From an uncultured Clostridia bacterium (GTDB lineage Bacteria; Bacillota; Clostridia; Christensenellales; Aristaeellaceae): DNA of 38,730 nt. The notes below the pieces were generated by a model that was not told where the DNA came from, did not search any database, and was given only the letters and a program-made list of their open reading frames with translations. Position 1 is the first letter of the stretch. Each line of letters starts with the position of its first letter. A program made the position numbers and the translations under genes. Location of the stretch: contig CAMJUL010000036.1 in the NCBI GenBank assembly GCA_946408995.1, forward strand, positions 1-38,730, given 5' to 3'. Below are positions 33,072 to 38,730 of the stretch, in pieces.

Positions 33072-33217
33072 TTATGGCAGGTGCCGCCTGATCTCCATAC
33101 GCTCATGCAGAACCCGCAGGACAGCGATCTTCTCATCGATGATCCGGTAGAAAATGGGATACGGGAAAGGTCGCTGTATTCGTTCCGCAGGGCGGCCGAC
33201 GGGCGAATCATCGTCAT
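33072..33217 (-). pseudogene. Toxin-antitoxin deletion scar (Phd/YefM-type antitoxin start joined to RelE/ParE-type toxin end)
   Basis: On the minus strand, from ATG 33217 one frame reads MTMIRPSAALRNEYSDLS, the usual opening of Phd/YefM-type antitoxins. Directly after, near 33,160-33,170, the other frame reads FPYPIFYRIIDEKIAVLRVL and HERMEIRRHLP, the usual end of a RelE/ParE toxin (stop 33072). The antitoxin body and most of the toxin are missing, as if an internal deletion joined them out of frame. A GAGG stands upstream of the antitoxin ATG. No functional product is expected. Confidence 0.6.
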
Positions 33218-33375
33218 TTTCAGGCACCTCATCCCAAAGAAATTCTGTCCGTATTCCGCTAATTACTTTACCCTGCAGGAGGACGTTCGTCAACCTCTAT
33301 CCCCCTGTAATGGATGCCCGGCAGCACGAAAGCTGCCAAAGGACCGCAGCTGAATGAACGGCTGCTTTGCCGGCT

Positions 33376-33516
33376 TTTGAGAGGGTGAACGGCAGGTTTG
33401 CACTGGATGAATCGCCTATGGCATATAAATCCTTGGAAGCCATGATCGATGTTATCCGGGATTCGGTTGATCTCATTGATAGGATGAAGCCCGTATATCC
33501 CTTTACGGCTTCTGAC
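33376..33516 (+). pseudogene. rtcB: C-terminal remnant of an RtcB-family RNA ligase gene
   Basis: Inside a 78-codon open frame (33367-33600) lies RFALDESPMAYKSLEAMIDV, then IRDSVDLIDRMKPVYPFTAS, which follows the closing pattern of Firmicutes RtcB proteins (TLDESPMAYK, then KPIYNFKAS). The N-terminal catalytic part with its metal-binding Cys/His is absent, and sequence upstream of residue 6 does not match. This is a leftover fragment, not a working ligase. Confidence 0.55.
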
Positions 33517-33755
33517 GATGATGCCCCATGGAAGCAAAGCAGGGCCTGGCCCCCCGTTGATCCGTGTACACCCATAAACACCCATCCGGTGAACACCTGA
33601 CGGGTGAAGCAGGGAACGCAGAAAAGGGAAAAACCAACGATCTGGCTGATGTGAACCCTTCGCATCTGCTTTCTGCCAATGAACCGCCGAATCAGACCCC
33701 ACCGTTCCCATCCAATAGGGGGTCACGGGACCGAATCCGGTTGCGCCCAAAAAGG

Positions 33756-33798
33756 AACGGGGCTGCTGCAGAATCTGCGCTTCTGCAGCAGCCCCGTT
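33756..33798 (-). terminator. Perfect 18-bp terminator hairpin after the EAL gene
   Basis: AACGGGGCTGCTGCAGAA pairs perfectly with TTCTGCAGCAGCCCCGTT around a 7-base loop. On the minus strand a T5 run follows. It ends transcription of the EAL gene (stop at 33821). Sequence resembles the hairpin at 31,744-31,795. Confidence 0.85.
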
Positions 33799-33820
33799 AA
33801 GTGTATTTGCTTTGGGCGGG

Positions 33821-34600
33821 TTATTTGTGACCCTTTTCCAGGGCGTAGGTCTTGACGTATTTCTCAAGCGCATCCAGCGTCATGGGGTTGCCGATCAAGG
33901 ACCCCTGGCCCTTGTAAGCGCCGATGCCCTCAAAGAACTCAAACTCGTCCTGGTTTTCGATGCCCTTGGCGCACAGCTTGATGTCCAGGGTATCCGCCAT
34001 GTGCTGAATGGCGATGGCCGCCCGGCAGACCATCGGGTTCTCGGGGATCAGGGCGGCATAGGACTTGTCCAATTCCAGCAGGTCAAAGGGGACCTGGTAG
34101 AGCAGGGGCAGGTTGGAATGGGAAGTGCCGAAATTGCCCATGGCCAGCATGACGCCCAGGTCGTGGATCTCCTTGAGGTTCCTGCAGCCGTCCTCATTGA
34201 GGTCCTGCAGCTCGCTGACCTCAAACTGCAGGCGTTTGGCCTCCAGGCCCGTTTCGGCCAGGCAGTTTTTGACCTGCTCCACAAACTGGGGGCTTTCGGC
34301 GAACCGCGGCAGCAGATTCAGCGACAGCGTCAGGTTGCTGCTGGCACTGTTGCTCAGATGGACGGTTTTGCGGGCGGCCTCCCACAGGAGGGAGATGGAG
34401 AAGAGCATGGTCATGGCTTCGTCCCGCTCGATGACCTCCAGGATCGGCCAGGCGGGCAGGAGGGAGCCGTCCCCGCGCCGGAAGTAGGAAACGAACAGCT
34501 CATAGGTGTTGCAGGTGTTTTTGCCAAAGGTCCATTTCGGCTGCCCGTAAAGGACCATCTGATTCTGCAGGATCATATCGGAAATCATGCTTTGTTCCAT
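33821..34600 (-). CDS. EAL-domain protein lacking catalytic residues
   Basis: A 259-residue protein that is almost only an EAL fold. Several positions needed for c-di-GMP hydrolysis are changed: the usual EAL motif reads YELFV (33-37), the DDFGTG motif reads MGNFGTS (154-160, both Asp lost), the lysine of LKID is Glu (LELD, 175-178) and AEGVE reads AKGIE. It is therefore probably a c-di-GMP receptor or a protein-binding domain without hydrolase activity. No GGDEF, PAS or transmembrane part is attached. AAGGAGG precedes the ATG at 34600. Confidence 0.78.
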   Translation of the reverse strand: MEQSMISDMILQNQMVLYGQPKWTFGKNTCNTYELFVSYFRRGDGSLLPAWPILEVIERDEAMTMLFSISLLWEAARKTVHLSNSASSNLTLSLNLLPRFAESPQFVEQVKNCLAETGLEAKRLQFEVSELQDLNEDGCRNLKEIHDLGVMLAMGNFGTSHSNLPLLYQVPFDLLELDKSYAALIPENPMVCRAAIAIQHMADTLDIKLCAKGIENQDEFEFFEGIGAYKGQGSLIGNPMTLDALEKYVKTYALEKGHK

Positions 34601-34734
34601 ACAGGGGCCTCCTTATTCTGCTTTGAAGTTGCTCAAAAGGCTTCTATGCTTTTTATTCGCCGGGGAAGGAGGTTTTCCTGCATGGAAGGGAAGAAATTTT
34701 GCCATAAATACCATGACTCTTCCAAACGACAGCG
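34601..34734. other. Leader and gap upstream of the EAL gene
   Basis: This gap holds the AAGGAGG site of the EAL gene and an AT-rich stretch that may contain its promoter, but no convincing -35/-10 pair. I see no recognisable riboswitch. Confidence 0.4.
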
Positions 34735-34760
34735 AAAAACCCCCGCGGAAACCGCGGGGG
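34735..34760 (-). terminator. Terminator of the M29 aminopeptidase gene
   Basis: CCCCCGCGG pairs perfectly with CCGCGGGGG around a 3-base loop (34740-34760). On the minus strand the T5 run is at 34735-34739. It lies 90 bases after the stop of the aminopeptidase and upstream of the EAL gene. Confidence 0.85.
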
Positions 34761-34849
34761 CGGAAAGAAGCGGGGGAAGCGCACTGCGGCGTCCTCCTCA
34801 TCGGTCCTTCCTTTTTCAGCTTTCAGTTTTTACGCACGCTCCCGTCCCC

Positions 34850-36079
34850 TCAGGCCCAGGTGCCGTTCCGGAAGACCGGCACCAAAGAACCGTCCGGCCT
34901 GACGCCGTCAATGGAAAGGTCGTCGGCGCCCACCATGAAGTCCACGTGGATGATGGAATCGTTGATGCCCTTCTCCCGGGCCTGCTCCATGGTCATGTCG
35001 TCCCCGCCGGGGAGCACCTCCTTGAAGCCCATGCCCAGGGCGCAGTGGCAGCAGGCGTTTTCGTCAAACAGGGTCTCGTAAAACAGGAAGCCGCACTGAT
35101 TCACGGGGCTTTCCTTGGGCACCAGGGCCACCTCGCCCAGCATGGCGGCGCCATCGTCCATATGGATCATTTTTTCCAGAAGCTCCTGGCCCTTGGCGGC
35201 CTTGCAGGAGACGGCCCGGCCGTTGCTGAAAGTGATGGAAAAGTCCTCGATCAGCTGGCTGTTCCAGGACAGGGGCTTGACGGCCACCAGGGTGCCCTCG
35301 CATTTACCCGCGATGGGGGAGGTAAAGATCTCCTCGGTGGGCATGTTGGGGATATAGAAGGCCCCGTTGACGGTGTTGACCGCCCCGGCCCCCTCCCATT
35401 TCGCGCCGGGGATCAGGTCGACGGTGAAATCCGTGCCGTTTTTGCTTTTGTAGTGCAGGGCGGAAAAGCCCTGGGCGTTGAGCCAGGCGGCCTTTTCCTC
35501 AATGAAGGCGGTATGGGCCTTCCAGGCCTCCACGGGATCGCCGTCCTCGCTGACCCGGACGGTCCTGAGCACGGCGTCCCACAGCCGGTCCACGGCGTCC
35601 GGCGCGTCCGGAAAGCACTTGCGGGCCCACTTCTCGGACGGATAGGCTGCGATGACCCATTGGTGCTTTCCCTCAATGGCGTTGCGATAGGGCTTGAGGA
35701 CGGTGGCGCGGCCGCGCATCACGGCGGAGAGCTTTTCCGGGTCGATGCCGTTCATGGCGTCCGGGTCCTCGGAGGCGATGTAGATGCGGCAGGGCAGGTC
35801 CTCCGTCATCTGCTTCATTTTGGCTTCCTCCCAGGGCAGCACCTTCGCCAGGACCTCCTGGGGGGCGTAGAGGTAGTTCAGGCGGGCCTGGCGGTCAAAG
35901 GTCCAGTCCACGTTCACCTTCCGGGCGCCGGAGCGGTAGCATTCCTCAATGATCAGGGCGGCGAAGTCGTGCAGCTCCACCGAGAGGGTCAGCTGCACCG
36001 TCTGCCCGGGTTGTACGTTGGCGCCGGTGCGGACGATGAGGGAAGCGTATTTCTGAAGAAGCGCGTTGGAAATAGCCAT
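34850..36079 (-). CDS. Aminopeptidase of the M29 family (AmpS-like)
   Basis: A 409-residue thermophilic-aminopeptidase-type metalloenzyme. Visible hallmarks are MPTEEIFTSP in the middle (Glu metal ligand), CHCALGMGFKE, and IIHVDFMVGADDLSIDG near the end (His-x-Asp). The early VRTGANVQPGQTVQL strand is also typical. It removes N-terminal residues from cytoplasmic peptides using two Co/Zn/Mn-type ions. AGGAGG stands 8 bases before the ATG at 36079. It follows the amidohydrolase gene by 42 bases, so both may share a transcript. Confidence 0.9.
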   Translation of the reverse strand: MAISNALLQKYASLIVRTGANVQPGQTVQLTLSVELHDFAALIIEECYRSGARKVNVDWTFDRQARLNYLYAPQEVLAKVLPWEEAKMKQMTEDLPCRIYIASEDPDAMNGIDPEKLSAVMRGRATVLKPYRNAIEGKHQWVIAAYPSEKWARKCFPDAPDAVDRLWDAVLRTVRVSEDGDPVEAWKAHTAFIEEKAAWLNAQGFSALHYKSKNGTDFTVDLIPGAKWEGAGAVNTVNGAFYIPNMPTEEIFTSPIAGKCEGTLVAVKPLSWNSQLIEDFSITFSNGRAVSCKAAKGQELLEKMIHMDDGAAMLGEVALVPKESPVNQCGFLFYETLFDENACCHCALGMGFKEVLPGGDDMTMEQAREKGINDSIIHVDFMVGADDLSIDGVRPDGSLVPVFRNGTWA

Positions 36080-36121
36080 AGGGGATTCCTCCTGTCTGTG
36101 AAATATGAAAGGAAAGGACGG

Positions 36122-37739
36122 TCATGGGGCATAGACCCGTTTTCCGGCCAGGTACGTGCCGGCCACGGGGATCAGGCGGAGCCGTTCTTTGGGGGTGTCG
36201 AAGGGATTTCCTTCAAGGACGGTAAAAATCGGCCAGGTATCCCGGAGCGATGCGGCCCTTGAAGCCCTCCTCAAAGCTGGCTTCGGCGCCGCGCAGGGTA
36301 AAGCTGTCCAGGGCCTCGGCCACCGTAAAGGCCTCGCCGGGCAGGTAGGGCGCGCCGCCCTGAAGGGGGGCGCGGGTGACCGCGCACTGGATGCCGGCAA
36401 GGACGTCCGGCTTTTCCACCGGACAGTCCGATCCGTTGGAGACGCTGACCCCCTCCTGAAGGAGGGTCTTCCAACTGTAACTGGAGGCCGCAAGCTCCGT
36501 CCCCACCCGCTGTCTGACGATGCGCGTGTCGTAATCCAGGAAAATCGACTGGGCGAAGACGTGCAGCTCCATTTCCCGGATGCGCCGGAGCTGGTCCGGC
36601 CTTGTGATCTGGCAATGGACGATGCCGTGCCGGTGATCCGGCCGCGGGTGCTCCCGCAGGGCGGCCGCAAGGGCGTCCAGAACCTGATCCAGGCAGGCAT
36701 CGCCGATGGCGTGCACGGCCAATTGCATGCCCATGCCGTGGGCAAGCGAGACCATTTCAAAGAGCGCTTCCCTGGAATACAGGGAAAAGCCCCGGGTCCC
36801 GGGGGCGTCCGCGTAGGGGATGGAGAGGTGGGCGGTGCGGCTGCCCAGGGACCCGTCGGCCACGATCTTGACCGGCCCCAGGCGGTAGCGTTCGTCCCCG
36901 TCCCCGGTCCGGTGACCGGCATCCAGGAAGGCCTTCAGCGCCGCCGCGTCCTGGAACTGCGCCTGCTCGGTCACCCGGAGGGTCAGTTCCCCTTGGACGG
37001 CCATTTCCCGGTACACGGCGTCCACCGTCTGCCAGGGGACGCCGGGGAGGGAGAGAAAATCGTCGCTCTGCACGCTTGTCAGGCCATACCGGTTCGCCGC
37101 GGCGCAGGCGGAAAGGAGCATGGCGCGGATCTCCGCACGGCCGGGCACGGGAAGGGCGTGCTTGTAGAGCTCCATGGCATTGTCGTACAGGCGTCCGTCC
37201 GGGGCGCCGTCCGCCTCATGGCCGATGTCTCCGCCCGCGGGGGAACGGGTTCCGGGGCCGATGCCGGCAAGGCGCAGCGCCGGGGTATTGAGGACCGCGC
37301 AGTGTCCGCAGGCGCGAATGAGCAAAACGGGCACCCGGTCCGAGATCCGGTCCAGGTCGTGCCGGTCGGGCATGCGGCGCACGTCCGTAAAATAATCCTG
37401 GTTCCATCCGCGGCCCAGCAGCCACTGGCCTTCTTTACGGGGATGCGCGCTGAGGAACGCGGCCGTATGGGCCAAAAGGTCCTCCAGGCTCAGGGTGTGT
37501 TCGGCCAGGGAAACCCATCCCAGGGAGGACCCGTAGCCCAGCAAATGCATGTGGGAATCGTTGAAGCCGGGGCAGACGAAGCGTCCCTCCAGGTCCACCC
37601 GCGTATCTCCGGGGGAGAGGGCGGACAGGATCCTGGCGTTGTCGCCGCAGGCGAGGATACGGCCGTCCTCCACCAGGAAGGCGTCCCGGAGGGGAAGGAA
37701 GCCGGGATAGACCCGGGCGTTGTAATAAGCGGTCTTCAT
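36122..37739 (-). pseudogene. YtcJ-like amidohydrolase with a homopolymer frameshift near its end
   Basis: The open frame from ATG 37739 gives 508 residues: metal-binding DSHMHL early, a middle VHAIGD, HCQITRPDQ, and SNGSDCPVEKPD with the catalytic Asp, then GYLADF where it stops as FYRP at 36213. A run of five T/A (36224-36228) lies at this point; with four, the frame would continue as ADFTVLEGNPFDTPKERL and finish with VAGTYLAGKRVYAP at 36122, giving about 538 residues and the usual YtcJ ending. So this is either a recent pseudogene, a sequencing or assembly error, or slippage. Proteins of this type hydrolyse cyclic amide or amine substrates. AAGGGAG precedes the ATG. Calling it pseudogene is provisional. 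Confidence 0.75.
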
Positions 37740-37771
37740 CTTTGCTGCTCCCTTGAGGAAGGCTCCCGCAA

Positions 37772-37795
37772 AAACGCCGCCCGGGGGCGGCGTTT
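37772..37795 (-). terminator. Terminator of the GntR gene
   Basis: AAACGCCGCC pairs perfectly with GGCGGCGTTT (10 bp) around a 4-base loop. On the minus strand a T5 run follows. It lies between the GntR gene and the amidohydrolase, so they should be transcribed mainly separately. Confidence 0.85.
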
Positions 37796-37813
37796 GGGAC
37801 TACGGGGACACGT

Positions 37814-38539
37814 TTACGACCGGGGCGTGTTCATCTCCTCGGTGATGGGCTCAAAATAGGACTGGAGGGTGGTATAGGTCAGAGGGCCGATGCGTTTGAC
37901 GCAGCCGTACAGGTGGCGGCGCAGCAGGTCCTCCAGGCCGTCGGAGGAGCGTTTTTTGATCAGCCTGACCATTTCGCCATGCTCCTCCAGCACGGTTTCG
38001 GCGTTGTCCCCGGCGTTGATGTCCAGCATGCAGAACCGGGTGTAGCTGGCCTGGTTGCGGCTCAATTGCTCCCAGATCAGGTCGCAGCGCATCTGGTGGA
38101 ACCAATAGCTGTGCATGGCCCGGTCTGACCGCAGGAAGGTCTCCGCGTCAAAGCCGGACAGGTGGTACCGCTCGGCGGATTTGCGCATGGTGTCGTACAG
38201 GGCCTGCACGGCGGCGACGTCCTCGTCGGTGCGTTCGGCGATGAAATCCCGCAGCACCATGGTTTCCACCGCCAGCCGCTCATAGATCATCTGGTTGATG
38301 ACGTTCATGTCCAGCTTTGAAACGATGCTGCCCCGGTGAGGGACCACCGTCAGCAGGTGATGGTCCTGCAGGTGCTGCAGCACGCTGTGAATCTGGGGGC
38401 GGGGAACGCCGTAGCGGTCGCAGAGGGCCTTTTCGGTGATCAGGTCGCCGGGCTTCCAGTGGAAATGGATGATCTCCTGGGCGATGGCGCTGTAAAGGGT
38501 TTTATGGTCCATGGTTTTTGGGGTCGCTTTGTCAGCCAT
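37814..38539 (-). CDS. GntR-family regulator with an FCD-type ligand domain
   Basis: A 241-residue FadR-subfamily regulator. The winged helix is at the N-terminus (YSAIAQEIIHFHWKPGDLITEKALCDRYGVPRPQIHSVLQHLQDHHLLTVV with PHRGSIVSKLD after it). The C-terminal FCD domain has the metal- or ligand-site residues in SDRAMHSYWFHQM, EHGEMVRLIKK and RRHLYGCVKR. It probably controls the neighbouring amidohydrolase and aminopeptidase in response to an acidic small molecule; the ligand is unknown. Start at 38539 has AGGAGG 7 bases upstream; the longer frame from 38602 overlaps the promoter. Confidence 0.88.
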   Translation of the reverse strand: MADKATPKTMDHKTLYSAIAQEIIHFHWKPGDLITEKALCDRYGVPRPQIHSVLQHLQDHHLLTVVPHRGSIVSKLDMNVINQMIYERLAVETMVLRDFIAERTDEDVAAVQALYDTMRKSAERYHLSGFDAETFLRSDRAMHSYWFHQMRCDLIWEQLSRNQASYTRFCMLDINAGDNAETVLEEHGEMVRLIKKRSSDGLEDLLRRHLYGCVKRIGPLTYTTLQSYFEPITEEMNTPRS

Positions 38540-38572
38540 AACCTGCCTCCTGATGGGACGAACTTTTTCTAT

Positions 38573-38602
38573 AATATACCCCAACGGGAAAAGACGTGTC
38601 AA
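38573..38602 (-). promoter_or_regulatory. Promoter of the GntR gene
   Basis: On the minus strand a perfect TTGACA (38597-38602) is followed after 18 bp by TATATT (38573-38578). The predicted transcript start is about 27 bases before the start codon at 38539. Confidence 0.65.
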
Positions 38603-38730
38603 GTGCGGCCTCCGGCAGCCGGCGGAGGAGGACGAAGGGGATGGGGGATAGTACGAAGTGGAGCCCCTAACCCTTAATCCCTAATCCCTGTTATGAAGTG
38701 ACCCGTGTCAAGGATATCCGAGAAATTTTC
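38603..38730. other. Right-edge stretch without a gene
   Basis: No coding frame is supported here. It contains the short C/T/A-rich repeat at 38664-38689 and a TTGACA on the minus strand near the edge with no matching -10. Confidence 0.4.
38664..38689. repeat. Short telomere-like CCCTAA-type repeat
   Basis: Three imperfect units of CCCTAA, CCCTTAAT and CCCTAAT follow one another and end in CCCTG. The tract is only about 26 bases. It could be a simple-sequence repeat of no function. Confidence 0.4.

Noticed and set aside
33268-33873. A 201-codon minus-strand frame containing GATGFGPVTPYW
   Set aside because: It crosses the 18-bp terminator and overlaps the EAL gene end; peptides of the ATGFxPVT type are a common spurious prediction, and no ribosome binding site supports it.
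33812-36262. An 816-codon plus-strand frame opposite the EAL and aminopeptidase genes
   Set aside because: Spans two clear genes and the terminator between them; no domain seen.
36156-37859. A 567-codon plus-strand frame opposite the amidohydrolase
   Set aside because: Antisense of a recognised amidohydrolase; no independent support.

Overview
The window reads as a stretch of chromosome from a GC-rich anaerobic member of the Clostridia (Firmicutes), probably from a gut or similar anaerobic habitat. This rests on strong AGGAGG ribosome binding sites, Lpl/Ytc-type sugar permeases, a fused FeoA-FeoB, a YheI/YheH-like (BmrC/BmrD) ABC pair, several Fe-S/flavin oxidoreductases and remnants of accessory genes. 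I saw no rRNA, tRNA or CRISPR array. The genus cannot be set from the sequence alone.

Left part, 1-15,966. After a truncated membrane-anchored heptad-repeat protein and an AraC-type regulator comes a divergent run of 12 tightly packed genes (1299-15859). It encodes an Fe-S old-yellow-enzyme-like flavoprotein, a short-chain dehydrogenase, a fumarate-reductase-like FAD protein, a Gfo/Idh/MocA oxidoreductase, a sugar-binding protein, a cytoplasmic heparinase II/III-like lyase, two TIM-barrel sugar isomerases, two ABC permeases, a YiaK/DlgD-like 2,3-diketo-L-gulonate reductase and a dihydroorotate-dehydrogenase-like protein with two 4Fe-4S motifs. I read this as import of a uronate-containing oligosaccharide or glycoside, intracellular cleavage by a lyase, and unusually redox-heavy processing. 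The usual kduI/kdgK/kdgA genes and a transporter ATPase are absent. It ends at a large branched terminator. This operon is the best candidate for an undescribed pathway.

Middle left, 16,161-19,844. A broken C-terminal fragment of HsdR (type I restriction) abuts a visibly AT-richer island. The island holds two membrane-anchored alpha/beta hydrolases, an IS110-type transposase tail and a TetR regulator with a consensus promoter overlapped by operator-like repeats. It is bracketed by 34-bp direct repeats that match at 33 positions.

Middle, 19,902-31,736. On the minus strand lie a heterodimeric ABC exporter with a thioesterase gene, and an iron-uptake operon (feoAB fusion, FeoB-associated Cys-rich peptide, nitroreductase) behind a perfect sigma-70 consensus promoter. 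On the plus strand are a MerR regulator and a run of NUDIX hydrolase, DNA polymerase IV, macro-domain/HTH fusion protein and another sugar isomerase.

Right part, 31,737-38,730. A second decayed segment (31.9-33.75 kb) sits between two related hairpins. It contains a YczE-like membrane protein, an unrecognised small gene, a toxin-antitoxin deletion scar and the tail of an RtcB ligase gene. It is followed on the minus strand by an EAL protein missing catalytic residues, an M29 aminopeptidase, a YtcJ-like amidohydrolase with a homopolymer frameshift, and a GntR/FCD regulator.
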